Shown in pieces: positions 21,641 through 36,326 of a stretch of 64,000 nucleotides of DNA; the stretch's first letter is position 1; every line of letters starts with the position of its first letter. The stretch comes from Allium sativum (Eukaryota; Streptophyta; Magnoliopsida; Asparagales; Amaryllidaceae). A program made the position numbers and the translations under genes. A model generated the notes under the pieces. That model saw only the letters and a program-made list of their open reading frames with translations, did not search any database and was not told the origin of the DNA. The stretch is from the NCBI GenBank assembly GCA_030737875.1, contig CM060918.1, positions 773,754,552-773,818,551 of the forward strand. The letters are read 5' to 3'.

Positions 21641-24600
21641 TGTAACGACCGGTATTTTTCTGCTAATTTATTTGGATTATTTTAATTATTTAAAATAGTG
21701 TTTTGAATTTAAATAATTGGATTTAAATATTTTATTTGTGAATATGTTATTTAAATAAATAATAAAATAATATTTTAATTTCCAAAATATTGGAAAATGT
21801 TGAATTGGCGAATTTGAAATATATTGTGATCGGGGAGTTTGAATTGGTCAAATATTGTTCGCATTGAAATTTTAGTGATGATTCGTTTAAAAACGACGAT
21901 TAAATATATATGGTTTAGAATTTAATTAAATAACGAGCTGCTGCGGCGGGCAGTTCGCGATTTGGCGTTTTGAACTTCAATTGGCCGTACCGGGATCAAA
22001 ATAAGTCGGATTTCCTCGAAACAAGAAACGTCGGGACCGGTTTGACGATATTTTTCCTATGACAGAGAAAAATCCAGTTTTCATCGTGTAGATTTTGTTT
22101 TATGCCCAAATCAAATTTTGAAAAAGTCGCTGTGGAATTCCTTTATATATTATATCGTTATTTATAGTAAATATAGGGGTTTTTAAATATTTTTAATATC
22201 GATTTGGCTTCAAATTCAACCCGGGATATTTTATTGTGGTAGTATACGATATTCTGGTCGTGTATGGCCAATTTCAATATTTTAATAATATTATATTGAG
22301 GTATTTTAAAATTAATTTATTTTATTTGAATTGGCCAGTTATAAAAGGGCCTTTATTCAAACGACCTCAGATTTCGACGAAATAAATTTTATTGAGACCG
22401 CAACAGTAAATTATTGCTAGATTTCAAATGGCGCGTCAATCGGGGTTAATTTGTAAGCGTGGCGAAATAAAATGTAAATAAAAACGACCATTTGAACGTG
22501 AACGTGGGACATTCAAGCAAACGAACTCGGAATTCGACGAAACAAGTTTCGTTAGGATTGTATCGTCGAAATATACTATGCTGTCCAGTCGCGTGTCGAA
22601 CGAGGTTCGTATGTGAGCGCAGCAGCGAATAACAATGTTCAGAAATAGCGACAGGTACGAAATAAATATCGTCGGTCATCGTCAATCGTCACGTCAACTT
22701 AAAATATACTTTTCCCGCTTATATAAACCCCCCTCCACCAGAATTTCCAGCCAACCTCCATCACCTTCATCACATTTTGCAATAAAGTCCTCAAACACAA
22801 TTTTAATTATATCTTCCAATCAGTGAGGATTTTGCTAAGGGGTCCTAAGGGGAAGTCGTAGATCGGGAGGAGAGGAAGCTTCAGCCAAAAGTTGGGGTCG
22901 TATCACTGACTGTGGTGGTCGGAATAGAGGTAGAACCATAGAAAACTGTTTTCGTTTTTGGATGAAATTGGTGAGTTGTGGTTGATTTGAGGCACCGGGA
23001 CCTTAGGACTTTCGAAGAGGGGAGATAGACCTTCGATTTGGCGGCGGTCTCAAGGTTTCTAGTGGTCTGTGGAGAGAGAAATCAAGGGATGAACTGATAT
23101 TGCTGATTTGGGTTCGGTTTTGAGGTCATGGTCAGTTATGGCCAAAATCCAGCGACTCTGGTCAGTGATGGTGTCGGGTCTGAGGGGGGATCGATGCTGG
23201 GTTGCGTGGCCGTTCGTTGGTGGTGGTGGTGGTACTTGGAAGTGGCTGTGGTGGCGGCTCGTCTTAGATGAACGGGTTTCGCTTGGGTACGGTTTTCAGG
23301 CGGGCCAGGGGGTTTTGGGAGCTTGCGTTGCAGTCGAGAGAGGAGCTAGGCCAGGCGGTTCCGATGATGGGGTTGAACGGAGGTCCGGTGAAGTGATGGA
23401 GGCGCTAAGGGGGGTCCGACGATGTGGTGTTGTGTTGTGTAAATGGGTGAGCGTCGGGTTCAGGAATCACAAACAGGAAGAAGACGCGTTTTTTGTTTTG
23501 GACTATGCTGACATGGCGAATTTAAGATGTAATTAACGGTAAGTGTATTTAATTATTTAATTAATTTATTAGTTAAGTAATAACCGTTTAAATTTTACAA
23601 ACTTTAATCAATCATAACTTTTGCATACGTTAATGGATTTTAGCGAAACTGGATCCATTGGGATCGCAGGGACGAGGCCTAGACGATGGCACTAGGCTCT
23701 GATCTAACACCATTGATAATTCAGCTATTTTTGAACATTCGACTCAAATTAGAAGCGACAAACGCGTCAACCGTCAACCAGAATAAACTCTGGTGAGTTA
23801 ATTCTCACACCTTCTGGAATTCTGTGATGTGGTAAATTCATATTAAAATATAATTTACCTTTAAAAATATAAATTAGTTGATTGGTTGCCATTGGTTGTT
23901 TATTGATTGATTGGTTGCTGTTATTTGATTGTTTTAAAATATTAGATCATATGAAATTTATTTCATATATTGTTATGAAATGTCTAACGAGCTGTGATGC
24001 AGGGAAGAACAGGTTGGAGGGATCCGACCGGATTCCTCAAATATTATATATGTTGTTTTTTTGTGTTATATTATTGATCTTTGAACTGATTGAACACCAT
24101 ATGGTAGTTAAACCTGTTTGAGTGTGAGGGTTGAATAAATATTCACCTATGTTGTGTTTAAAATCAATCGACAGTGTTGATTTGGTAACTGGTAGTGAAT
24201 GGCCTAAAATGTGTGTTCTAGACGTTGTTTTACCGTTCGGTGAATCGACGTGAGTTTTAAAATTATAAATTTATTTTATAACTGAACTAAAGTTTCAGTC
24301 ATTTATATTAATAATTAAATTGGAAATTTATGAATAAATATTTTAATCAAGTTTATAAAGAATTTTATAAATGGTTATGTAGCAAAACCGTATGGTGTAA
24401 ACGAGTTGCAAAGTAGAAAACCAAAGAAAAATTACCTGCGGGTTGGTAAAATAGAATAAGTGTTTTTATAACAATAAAATGGTGTTTTTAAATTAATTAA
24501 GTTATTTAATAAATTTAAAAAGGCGATAAGAGTTTATGAAGGAATATATAATCCCAATTTCAAACGAGATTTGTAAATGAGATTTTTAAGTGAATGGGAA

Positions 24601-27333
24601 GTTTGAAATAAGATTTTACTAAATGTTTTAAATTAAGTAAGGTGAATTCAAATAGAATAAAACTTCCAAGGGAAATGATTTATAAGATTAGTAATGGATT
24701 GAAATGTGATTATTAAAAAGGGGTTTTTAAAACCAAAATGACGACTTAAAGGTTAAATCAGCGTATTTAGAGAAACATGGTAATTGAATTAAGGATTTCA
24801 AAACAAATTGAAATATACACAAATGTTTTGTGTTAAATATTGATAAAGGGATTTTTGGAAATAAATCCAAGTTAAAGGTATTACTGAAAGGGAGGGTGTA
24901 GGTGGTCATTAGTTATGAAATCCAATACAAGGTTTATATGGAAATGCCAATAGATTAAAGCCAAGTATTTGACAAGAGATTTTGGTTCCCAAATCAAAGG
25001 GATATAAGCAGAATAATGATTCAGTTAAAAGTGGTGTTTTGGTGGACATTTACTTAATCAAACGAATTAAGTAAAGAGATTTTTTTCGAATGGAGATTTC
25101 GAATGTAAGAAACGGTTTATAAAACCATATTTGAAATCGAGATGGTAAATAAGATTTTGATGAAATGATTAAGTGACAAACTGATGTTATTCTGAGATAA
25201 GAACGGGTTGATCAAGGTCTGAGAAGTAACTAAAATACCCCAACTTGGTTGGCTTCACTATTATCGAGGAACGATATTAGTTTGGAGTGAGTGAACTTGT
25301 TGAAATTGTTTTACCCTATACGAGGTACATCGAACTCTAATGCAAGATTTTGGAAATTAAATAATATTGCAATAATGGTTCCAAGGAAATAAGAAATAAG
25401 TGATTTCAAATTGTACTAAACATTTGCTATTCAATTAGAGTTGATCGAATATAGTATTCGAAATAGAGTTAGTCAAACATAGTTATTCAGGAAGAGTTGC
25501 CATTGCGTACGACTGCTAGCGTAATTCGCAGGGCTGCAGATAGCCTACGGCGGTCAGATGTTTCCTGAGGGAATCAGGCGTAACCATTGTGATCGCTGCG
25601 ATCTAGAGTCGAGCGAATGGAGTTAAGTCGAGTATTAGTTAATAGGAGTAATCAAGTCAAGTTTGTCGAGTTAAATAAGTCGAGTTAGTCAAGGTAGAGT
25701 TAATCAATCAAAGTAAATCAGTTAAAGTTAGTCAAAAAGGGAATTTGGTTAAATATATTTTAAAAGAGGTCGAGTTGTGCCAAGTACTGAATCAGAAAAC
25801 TCATTGTGTTCACATAGTTGTTATTTGATAGTTAAAACACCAACTATCAAACCAGACCAATACGATTGTTGGTTCAGAAAGTCCGGGATCGAATTCATAT
25901 TCGAAAACCATTCCGACCAGCAAATACGTGGAGACGTCGATTGAAGACGGAGCAAGTGAAGACCGTGGATCTTCATAAGCGGAAGGACTACTAGTTGAAT
26001 TTCTCTGGCTTGCAACTAGAGTTATTTGATTTGTGATTCTGTCGTGGTTGAATCCATGGATTTGCAAGGACTACTCGCTACTGATCCTTGGGGTGATTCC
26101 TATAAGGATGCGGTAGGAGAGTGCCTTCGGTTCATCCTGTTCCTGGATGACTTGTATGGACGAATGTCTAACAGAATATTTCCAAAGGACCACGTACGTT
26201 GATTTCTTCAAACGTATTATAGTTGGTTAGCTCCCAACTAGAGTATTTTTGTGGACATCAATTAGTGATATCCAGAGGATCTGACGATGTGGCATTCAAA
26301 GTGAATGGTGGCCAGATGTTTTAAAGTAAATTCTAGCCTCAAGCCTCATCAACCGGGAAATGACAAAAATCGGGCAGGCAGCATGGCTATGTGGGTCGCT
26401 CGCATTAGGGTGTATGATCACCTATCTAGAAAAATTCCTTTTGCTTCTTTAATCTATTTGATGCTGACCCTATTCGGGTGGCGGTTGCTGATCCCAACCG
26501 TCGGTGATATACATTTGATACACTCAAGAGAAATGAGTGGTCGGTCATGTGAGGGCCGGGTTGCAAGACGTTTTTGTTGAACCCAGTGTATTTGCCTCTA
26601 GAGATACACGAGTGGAAGGTGGTCCCATACCTTGTCATAGTTGGAATCCAATATCCAATAAGCGCCCGCGGTTTTCGATTGTATACTATATATGGGGAGC
26701 GTGAGATGCAAGCGTTCCTCTAGATTGTTATTTACTTGTATTTAGACATTATGATAATATCAGAACAAAGTATGATTTCAAAATTGTTTTTGGGTTATAG
26801 TAAGGTAAAAACCGTCTGTGTTTATGTGTGGACTGGTCTTACTATTATACTTTGATTTCGAAAGGATTTTCCAAAGTTAAACAAGTGTGTGTTGGTGTGA
26901 ATTTATCACTGATAGTATTCCAGACTGACCCGGTGTATTTTGTTTTAAATCAAATGTGCTCGGGTCAGGCCGAGTATGTTCCAGGTTAGGTTTCGCTTGG
27001 AGTTTAGATGCTGGAAGCAGGCGGCTTCGCCACTAGTTATATAAAATTATTTCCTCTGTGATTGATATCTGTTAAACTCTGATGATTGGTATGTATACGC
27101 AGTTTCTTTTGTATAAAAAGATTTGTTATATTATATTTTATTCGTTCCGCTGTGAGATTCTGATGTGTTCTTCTTCTTTCTTCTATTCTAATACATCTTT
27201 CTTTCTATTCTTACCCTCTAAATTATTTCTCATGACAATCTGGGGGTTCGATACTTGGGTTTTTGGCAAGTAATATGGGTTTATGTATTGTTGTCAAAGA
27301 CTCAAGTGTTGACCTTTTCCCCGGGTCGTTACA
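21641..27333 (+). mobile_element. 3' LTR of element D, full length
   Basis: It starts TGTAACGACCGG after the PPT and is 5693 bp long. U3 modules lie near 22023, at 22378-22391 and at 22538-22551. A TATATAAA box is at 22720-22727 and is followed by a pyrimidine-rich leader. GTGAGTTAATTCTCAC is at 23793-23808 and GATGCAG at 23996-24002. The 142-codon frame at 23108-23536 in the GC-rich leader is absent from the other families and shows no recognisable domain. The segment 24300-25340 is AT-rich sequence with no recognised feature. The triple-hairpin block is at 26521-26609. Confidence 0.88.
22720..22727 (+). promoter_or_regulatory. TATA box of D 3' LTR
   Basis: TATATAAA is followed by CCCCCCTCCACCAG and a CT-rich leader, typical of a plant polymerase II core promoter. 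The 5' LTR lacks it through deletion. Confidence 0.65.
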
Positions 27334-28028
27334 ATAAAGTAGTGAACTAAAGAGATAAATGTTAAATGATGTTTGATCGATATAATTTCCATCTGGAAAT
27401 AATATTGTTGTTTTCCCACGTTTTTTTCTTTGATAGTTAACTCACCGACTATCGAAGTTTTTGAACATTTTTCTGTCGTCGATAAAGAGAGACCGGGATC
27501 AGACTCATTATCTGAAAACCACTCTGCATGGGCGTTAGTGTTGCGATCAAATATGATGAAGTTAATTGAAGATGGAGTTATGCAAGGGTTGTCCTGTATA
27601 CAGAATAGTGCCTTCGGTTTGTCCAGTCCCAGGACGACCCGTATGGAAGGATGTCTGACATAGTATATTCAATAGAACGCGTAAGTTGATCTCTTCAAAC
27701 GTATTTACGTTTGGTGGCGGAGGAATTCATTTCTCTTAGCTGTATACCCATGGTATTTTTAGGGAAATCAATTTGTGATTTGGCGGGTATGACGATGTGA
27801 CATTCAAAGTGAATAAATGTGTGATCTATCAGAGATAAGCGTGGCCTCTAGCCTCACAACCGGGAAATGACAAAAATCGGGCAGGCAGCATGGCTAAGTG
27901 GTTGGCTGCCAATTAGGGTGTATTATCACCTATCTAGAGATATTCATTTCATTCTATAATCTATTGTCGATGTTGTCCCATTCGGGAAATGGTTGCTGAT
28001 CCCAACCGTTGGTGATATACATTCGATA

Positions 28029-28110
28029 CACTCAAGCGAAATGAGTGGTCGGTCATGTATGGCCGGGTTGCAAGATGTCGTTGTTGAACCCAGTGTATTC
28101 CTCTCTAGAG
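28029..28110 (+). other. Triple-hairpin block in LTR C1
   Basis: This corresponds to 19836-19924 of D. The first and third hairpins pair fully. The second is damaged here (GATGTCG for GATGTTC) but intact in LTR2 (about 35540) and LTR3 (48909-48935). The surrounding ~300 bp is the part most similar between C and D. Confidence 0.5.
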
Positions 28111-28873
28111 GTACACTATCGGAAGGTGGTTCCATACCTTGTCATAGTTGGTTATCCATTATCTACTAAGTGCTCGAGGTTTTGATTGTATACTATACAT
28201 ATAGAACGTGAGATGAAAGCGTTTCTGCTAGATGATTGTTTAGTTGTGGTTGATAGACAATATTATAATATCAAAAGAGTTTTGATATAAAGTTCATCAT
28301 TTCTTTCAAAAGGATTTTGAGAGTTAAATCAAATGTTTTGGATTCTCATAAGGGAAAAACCCGTTCCGTTATACGACGTAGTCTTATGAGATATCGTTTT
28401 GTTTCTCAAACTGTTTTAAACTGTTTTACTCACACCAGTCCCATGACTGACCCAGAGTTTGTTTTGCTTTGTTTTCCCTAAACTCTTGGGTGCCCAATTT
28501 TGTATGGGTAGTCAAGTAGTCAGGATTTTACAGATATACTAGGAGAGCTTGGAGTAGGAGGCTTTAAGATTATATAGCTATAATTTATTTCCGTTGTGTT
28601 GTAAGTGTTATACTCTTATAATGTTACCGTATACATATACTGATTCTTTTCCAAAGTTATGTATCTATTATATATTGTTCGTTCCGCTGTTTGATTCGTG
28701 TTTACTCTGATGTTGTATGTTCTTCTTCTTCTTCTTCTTCTATTCTAAGTTTCTATCTCATATATTCTCACCCTCTGTTTTCTTTCTATTAGTTTTCTGG
28801 TTTCCAGTGTAATTTGGGTTGGACTTGTGTTATTTGGTCAGCTCAAATTGTACCGGAATTTCGGGACGCTACA

Positions 28874-30327
28874 GTTGGTTTCAGAGCTTAAGGTTAAGTA
28901 ATTACCTTGGCTCTGTGGCGTGACTCGATAGAGACAGGGTTAGTAATGCCCTAGATTGAGTTTGAGTGTATATATACGAGTGAATGTATTTGTTATTTGA
29001 TATAAAAATGGATTTATATTATAGAGATTTATTGGTTGTGTTGTTTATGGGTTCTGGTTGATTAGTTTGATCCACTGTATCGGTAGGAGTTTATAAACAC
29101 TCGAATACGATGGACCGACACGGTATGTTTTGAAAATAGGGCAAATGAAATGAAATATATTTTGATATAAAGGATTTATATTAGAATGATTATAATATAT
29201 TGGTTGTTATACAATCGAGTGAGATTATAAATTGAAACGATTATGTAAATAACCAATCAAAATTTGCATAATTATTACGAAATGAATGAAATCTGAATTT
29301 AAATAAGAATTGAAGTTAAAACCCTAGAGATTTGGAAAGGTGTTTGTAAATGGAATAGAATTAAATTGATGTGAAATTTAAAATCCTGGGAGATTTTAAA
29401 TTTGTTACAAGCATTGAAAAGATATTTTGAAATGGATTTCAAAATGAAAGTGTTTAGATATGGTTTTGAAAGTGATATAGTGTTGAATTCACTTCGATAG
29501 CTGGAAATAGATTCTGATAATGATCATGACATCATCGGTGTTCATTTTCGAGTGTGTAAGTGGCAGATTACTACCAAAGGTTTTGTTTTTGGAAATGTTT
29601 TGCGAAAACAGGTTGTTTGAGTTTCAAAAAGGATTATTTGATTTTGGAAAAGCAAAGTTATTTAAAATTCCCAAGGAGAGATTGTCTGATTTAAAAACAA
29701 ATTAAATAGAAATTTGTGAAAGCAAATTGGAAATAAAATAAAGTCAGTTAAGTGGTAACTGAAATTGAATTAGAATGATATCAAGACAAATTGGATTGTG
29801 AGATTATAATTTGAAGTGTAATTTGATAATCAAGTTAAGAGTTTGGAATCGAGAATGAAACTCGAGTTTTAAATGATATTTGGCTTGGATATAAGCGAAT
29901 GGTTGTGTTGGAGATAAAAGTGATTTGAGTTTGATTGGGGTGGCATTGGTATCTGCTAAATTGGTAGCATATGGAAAAGATATAATGATATACCTCCCAA
30001 AAAGGTACCAGTTTATATTTATATAGGTATGAGATTTATGAGCCAAGCCGCTTGGCAATTTGATTTTCTTTTGGTTGGAGAAGGCCCAGAGAGGCGAGTT
30101 GTAGTTGTACCGATTGACCAGTACAAAGGAGGTGCTGGCGAAATTTTTCGAAAAGTTAAGGTGTTAGAAAATTTTCATTAATAGGAATGAATTAATATTT
30201 TAATTGAATTTTATTTGTTCAGTTGAAACAGAAGTTGATAAGTAAACAAATAATTTTAAACCAGTAAATAGGGTTAGTTTTCTACCTTAGCAATTTCGAG
30301 GACGAAATTATTTTTAGGGGGGAAGAA
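28874..30327 (+). mobile_element. Internal region 1 of element C
   Basis: The PBS reads TGGTTTCAGAGC (28876-28887), with one change from the initiator-Met consensus. The 3' end has ATTTCGAGGACGAAAT (30293-30308) and the PPT AGGGGGGAAGAA (30316-30327). It is about 1.45 kb and nearly the same as internal region 2. The longest frames (61-84 codons) have no known motif; the 61-codon frame at 29520 recurs at 36985 simply because the DNA is duplicated. Treated as noncoding. Confidence 0.85.
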
Positions 30328-32427
30328 TGTAATGTCCCGTATTTTAGCAGTATAATAATTAATTAATTTAATTATTTATATAGTGATTTAGAGGATTAAA
30401 TTGCCGTTTAATTAAATAATATTGAATATTTAATTAATATAAATAATAGAATAATATATTTATTTCTGAAATAGTCGGAAATAGCGAATTGACGATATGG
30501 TGTGAACTGGACAATTTAAGATATATATAATTCAGTTTGGAATTGAATTCGAATTACGAATATATTATTTAAATGAAGTGTGAACGTATAATTATAATAT
30601 AATTATAATCAAGCTCCAAATGGCGCTGCAGTTCGCTATTTGGCGATTTGAACTTCAATTGAATATACATGGTCCGTTTTAAATCGGATTTCTGTGAAAC
30701 AAGAAATGTTCAGAACTAGTGAAGTATATTTTTCTAATGGAAGAGAAAAATCGGGATTTCATTGTGTAGATTTTGATTTATGTCCAAATCAAATTTTCGA
30801 AAAGTCGTTATGGAATTCCTTTATAAATTATAGCGATTTATTTATATTATAAAAGGATTTTTCAATATAAATTGAATATCGATTCAACCGGGATTTCAAA
30901 TCGAGTTATAAATCCAATGGGTGACATACGGTATTCTGTGTGAATAAATATACGATAATATATTTATATTTATATTTAATTTAATTGTTTTTAAATATAT
31001 TTATATATTTAAATGGGTTATTTAGAGCTTTAAAAATAGCCAGTTTTGCAAACGACCTCCGTTTTTGATGGAACTAATTTTGTTGGATCCGCCATATTAA
31101 ATTATTGTTAGATTCCAAGTTCCGTGATTTTTGGAGTCAATGTGTGGCCGTATGAATTTTTAATGTGAAAAAATGTCAGTATTTTGACGGTTAAAAATAC
31201 GCTATGTGAGCAAACGGCGTCAGAATTCGACGAAACTAGTTTCGTTGGGTCCGTAATGTCAAACTCTAGCTGCATGCCCATTTTCATGATTTTTGGATAT
31301 CGTATGCAATTATACGGATTTTTGAATGGTAAGTACAAACAGCGATTGGTTATAATCGAATAAAATAATCAATTAAAAATAAAATAAATTATAATACATA
31401 TACTATAAAACCCCCTTACCTTTCCTAACCTAATTCATTTCTTCCTGGGGTCAACGAATTCAAGCCGCCATCTTCATTCTCCCAAAACACAAATTCGTGT
31501 TCTTCATTAAATACAAACAAATCAAATAAAAAGCTATAAATTGTTGTACCAATATAATCGTGATCCTTGTAGATCGCTCTTCACTTGAGTATGCTAGTTA
31601 ATGGGTTCGATGCCCATTCATGTTCACGGTTTTTCACGAACATGAGTTAGGGTTCTTGTTTTACGATTTTTGGTGCGTAAATGCTTGATTTAGAGGATAG
31701 ATAAGGGTCTGTGGCATCGAATAAGAGAGGATGCAATGTTTTTAGGGAAGATTCAATCAATTTTTATTCGCACTTTTTGTGCTGGGCATGTGAAACAGCC
31801 TGGAATCGCACATCAGAGATTTGGTGCGAGCTTCATGAATTTGTGACGTTGATGAAGCATTAGCGAAGAGGGAGAGAATGGTAGTCTCGGTTGTTGGTTC
31901 GATGCAACAAAAAGGTAGATAGGGTGGAAGAAACAATCAGAAATGGCCATGGAAAAGAGCTGGAGACTTGCGTTGGTTCAGGTGGAAGAGAAGGTCGACG
32001 TGGGTTTTTTGGAAATGGTAATGGGCTACCAAGTTGAGGGGTGAGGCCCAATTCAAATTATAAAAGGAAATTTTGTTTTTGTTTAAATTTAAATTGTTTA
32101 CAAACTTGTAATCATCATAACTTGCTCATACGGTGTCAGAATTGAACAGAACAAGATCCGTTGGGATCATATGGACGGTGGCTCCACAATGGAACTGACT
32201 GGAAGTGAATCGGAGCTAGTTACAATTTATAGCAAAATAAATTTTCCGATCTGAATCGACAACGATTATCGATATTTAACGATAAACCGCCAATGTGAGT
32301 AAAACTCGCCAACTCTATCATTTCATATTTTTATAACGTATATTTAGAACTGATAAATTATGATTGATTGTTGTGTATTGACTGTTTCGTTGAATAGCTA
32401 AGTAATTGGTTGAAATTATATTTCTGG

Positions 32428-32476
<49 letters not shown>

Positions 32477-35400
32477 TATATATAAATTGATTCTGTTTAG
32501 AAGAATATTTCATAGTGAAATGAAATTGATGTTAATTATATTGTTTAACATCTGTGGATGTAGGGAAATAGGTCGGAGGAATCCAGCAGGATTCCTCAAC
32601 ATTTATTTTACTGTTTTCATATATTGAAATATATGCTGTGATATATAATCTGTTATTGATTATGTGTGTTTGAATGATATCGATCATTGTTGTTTGGTAT
32701 TTTAAATACCGTAAGAAATTCTGGGATGTAAAAAAGGGAATTTTCAAAATGTATTTTTAAAATGAATTATTTATATAAAATCAATGGATTTTATATATAA
32801 AAGGAAAGGAATTTTATAAAAGAAAAATATAAAACCAAATAGAATTGAAAATGGGATATTTGTAAACCATTTACAAATGGAATTGTAAAGGGAATATTTG
32901 TAAACCATTTACAAATAGAATTGAAAAAGGAATATTTGTAAATCATTTACAAATAGAATTGAGAAGGGAATATTTGTAAACCATTTACAAATAGAATTGA
33001 AAAGGAATATTTATTTGAAAATATAAACAGAATAGAAAGTGGAAATATTTGTAAAACAAATAGAAAAGGAAATAGTTAGATTATGAAAGGAAATACGTGA
33101 AAAATGAATAGAATTATATAAAAAGAGAATTTTACATTTGAAAGGTTTAGACCCATGCTTCGAACATGGGTATAACATGATATGGATTTAAAGCAAAGAT
33201 TTTAAATAGAATCGGTGCTAGCCAATAGAGTAAGAAGATTAATTTATAAATAAGGTTTTATAAATTAAGTAGAATATTTATCATTGGATAAATAGAATAT
33301 ATAAGTCAGGACTTATATAGAGGAGTAAGAATCAATTTCAACATCGATGTTTGAAACCGAATAGGGACGAAGAGTAAAATTGGATAGGGTTAATCAGTTA
33401 GAGTTAACCAGTTAGAGTTAATCAGGTAGAGTTAACCAGTTAGAGTTAATCAGTTAGAGTTAACCAGTTAGAGTTAACCAGTTAGAGTTAACCAGTTAGA
33501 GTTAATCAGATAGAGTTAACCGATTAGAGCTTAATCCAATAGAGTTATTCAAATAGAGTTAATCGAACAAGAGTTAGTCGAATATTAGTTATTCGAATAG
33601 ATTTAATTGAATTAGAATTAGTCGGATTAGAGTTATTCGAATATAGTTTATTCGAAGAAAGAGTTATCGAATAAGGTTATTCGAAGAAGAGCATTAATTG
33701 AGTATTAGTTATTCGAAAGGAGTTATCGAATATTAGTTATTCGAAAGGAGTTATCGAATATTAGTTATTCGAAAGGAGTTATCGAATATTAGTTATTCGA
33801 AAGGAGTTATCGAATTTTAGTTATTCGAAAGGAGTTATTGAATATTAGTTATTCGAAAAAGGAGTTATCAAATATTAGTTATTCGAAAAAGGAGTTATTG
33901 AATATTAGTTATTCGAAAGGAGTTAACGAATATTAGTTATTCGAAAGGAGTTAATCGAATTCAGTTATTCAAAAGGAGTTAACCGATTTTAGTTATTCGA
34001 AAGGAGTTAATCGAATTTAGTTATTTGAGAGGAGTTAATCGAATTTAGTTATTCGAAGAGAGTTTATCGAATATAAGTTATTCGAAGAGAGATAATCGAA
34101 TATTAGTTATTCGAAGATAGATAATCGAATATAAGTTATTCTAAGTGAGTTAATCGAATATTAGTTATTCGAAGAGAGTTAATCATCGAATTCGATTATA
34201 TCGAATTCGGGAAAGTACTTATACTTTCTGGTGTTTAAATCAAGAATTATTTATTTATAAATTAGGTGTTTATTTATTTATTCAAAGTAAAGAATAAAAG
34301 TTATATTTGAAGTTAGATATTGCGAATGTAAGGATTATAACGTTATCGTTATAACCATTGTTTTTATAATAGAATCCGTGAGTTTCACAAGGAAGTTTGT
34401 TAAAGATTAAAAGGATGAACTTGATCTATTTCGAGGTTAGGAATATTGTTCAGTTAAGGTCTGGGAGGTATATATACCCTAACTTGATTGACTCCATTTT
34501 TAACTAAGGAATGGTTAAGGTTCGGTAGTGACGATTGGTTAAGTGAGTTTAGTTAACGAGTATAATTGTTTGAGTTGGCATAGCGATGTTTTATTTAAAC
34601 ATCGATTTAAATCAAATGAATAAGTTTTGGAAACATTTTACAAATATAATCAGAGATATTTTCTAATAATAGAAAATTAAATGTTTGATGATAAAGAATA
34701 CTGGAATGATGGTGATACATGGAAAAGAGATGGAAATGTTTTCCAATGACTAATAACGTATATTTTCTAAATTTAGAAAATAAGGAATGTTGAATATATG
34801 GAATAGGAGATAAAGTAATGAACTAAAGAGATAAATGTTAAATTATGTTTGATCGATATAATTTCCATCTGGAAATAATATTGTTGTTTGCACACGTGTT
34901 TTTCTTTGTTAGTTAACTCACCGACTATCGAAGTTTTTGACCATTTTCCGTCGTCGATACGGAGAGACCAGGATCAGACTCATTATCTTAAAACCACTCT
35001 GTATGGACGTTAGCATTGCGATCAAATATGATGAAGATAATTGAAGACGAAGTTATGCAAGGGCTGTCCTGTTAACAGATTAGTGCCTTCGGTTTGTCCA
35101 GTCCCAGGACGACCTGTATGGAAGGATGTCTAACAGAGTATATTCAATAGATCGCGTAAGTTAATCTCTTCAAACATATTTACGTTTGGTGGCGGAGGAA
35201 TTCGTTTCTCTTAGCTGTATACCCGTGGAATTTTTGGGGAAATCAATTTGTGATTTGGCAGGTGTGACGATGTGACATTCAAAGTGAATAAATGTGTGAT
35301 CAGTCAGAGATAAGCGTAGCCTCTAGCCTCACAACCGGGAAATGACAAAAATTGGGCAGGCAGCATGGCTAAGTGGTTGGCTGCCAATTAGGGTGTATTA

Positions 35401-36326
35401 TCACCTATCTAAAGATATTCTTTTCATTGTATAATCTATTGTCGATGTTGTCCCATTTGGGAAACAATTGCTGATCCCAACCATTGGTGATATACATTCG
35501 ATACACTCAAGCGAAATGAGTGGTCGGTCATGTGTGGTCAGTTGCAAGATGTTCTTGTTGAACCCAGTGTATTCCTCTCTAGAGGTACACTATCGGAAGG
35601 TGGTTCCATACCTTGTCATAGTTGATAATCCATTATCCAATAAGTGCTCGTGGTTTTGATTGTATACTATATATGTAGAACGTGAGATGAAAGCGTTTCT
35701 GCTAGATGATTATTTAGTTGTGGTTGATAGACATTATTATGATATCAAAAGAGTTTTGATATAAAGTTTATCATTTCTTTCAAAAGGATTTTGAAAGTTA
35801 AATCAAATGTTTTGGATTCTCATAAGGGAAAAATCCGTTCCGTTATACAGCGTGGTCTTATGAGATATCGTTTTATTTCTCAAACTGTTTTACTTACACC
35901 AGTCCCATGACTGACCCGGAGTTTGTTTTGTTTTGTTTTCCATAAACTCTTGGGTGCCCAATTTTGTACGGGCAGTCAAGTAGTCAGGATTTTACAGATA
36001 ACTGGGAGACTTGGAGCAGGAGGCTTCAGGATTGTATAGCTATAGTTTATTTCCGCTGTGTTGTAAGTGTTATACTTTGATAATTTTACCGTATACAAAT
36101 ATTGATTCTTTTCCAAATTTATGTATCTATTATATATTGTTCGTTCCGCTGTGTGATTCGTGTTTACTCTGATGTTGTATGTTCTTCTTCTTCTATTCTA
36201 AGTTTCTATCTTATCTATTCTCACCCTCTGTTTTCTTTCTATTAGTTTTCTGGTTTCCATTGTAATTTGGTTTGGACTTGTGTTATTTGGTCAGCTCAAA
36301 GTGTACCGTAATTTCAGGACACTACA
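30328..36326 (+). mobile_element. LTR2 of element C, uninterrupted
   Basis: At 5999 bp this is the reference for the family. It starts TGTAATGTCCCG after a PPT and ends GGACACTACA before a PBS, so it serves as both a 3' and a 5' LTR. It has a perfect CGAAACTAGTTTCG at 31231-31244, a TATA box at 31404-31410 and GTGAGTAAAACTCGC at 32295-32309. A TA microsatellite lies at about 32432-32475, hairpin arrays at 32850-34190 and the conserved hairpin block near 35507-35595. The empty D site (about 34810) and empty E site (about 35250) are both present. Confidence 0.92.
32432..32475. repeat. TA dinucleotide microsatellite
   Basis: An uninterrupted TA run that is much shorter at the homologous places in LTR1 (about 16266) and LTR3 (about 39885). 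It creates a spurious Tyr/Ile-repeat frame. Confidence 0.9.

Larger units (their letters stand above)
18544..27333 (+). mobile_element. Element D: non-autonomous large-LTR retrotransposon
   Basis: It starts TGTAACGACC and ends GGTCGTTACA, which are 10-bp inverted repeats of each other, with ATAAA duplicated at both sides. The structure is a 2105-bp left LTR, a 992-bp noncoding internal region and a 5693-bp right LTR. The left LTR lacks about 3.6 kb present in the right one. No gag or pol is present. It inserted into LTR1 of element C. Confidence 0.92.
14166..28873 (+). mobile_element. LTR1 of element C, interrupted by element D
   Basis: LTR sequence occupies 14166-18543 and 27339-28873, about 5.9 kb without D and its duplicated target. 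It matches LTR2 throughout and ends GGGACGCTACA two bases before the PBS. U3 modules lie at 14904-14917 and 15066-15079, a TATA box at 15239-15248, a GTGAG/CTCAC hairpin at 16131-16145 and GGATGCAG at 16357-16364. Hairpin arrays cover 16650-17930 and a conserved triple-hairpin block about 28029-28110. ORFs in it are short and not shared with LTR2/3 as intact frames. Confidence 0.85.

Noticed and set aside
23108..23536. 142-codon frame in the D 3' LTR
   Set aside because: It is GC-rich leader sequence with no recognisable domain and no counterpart in C, E or F. A gene cannot be supported.
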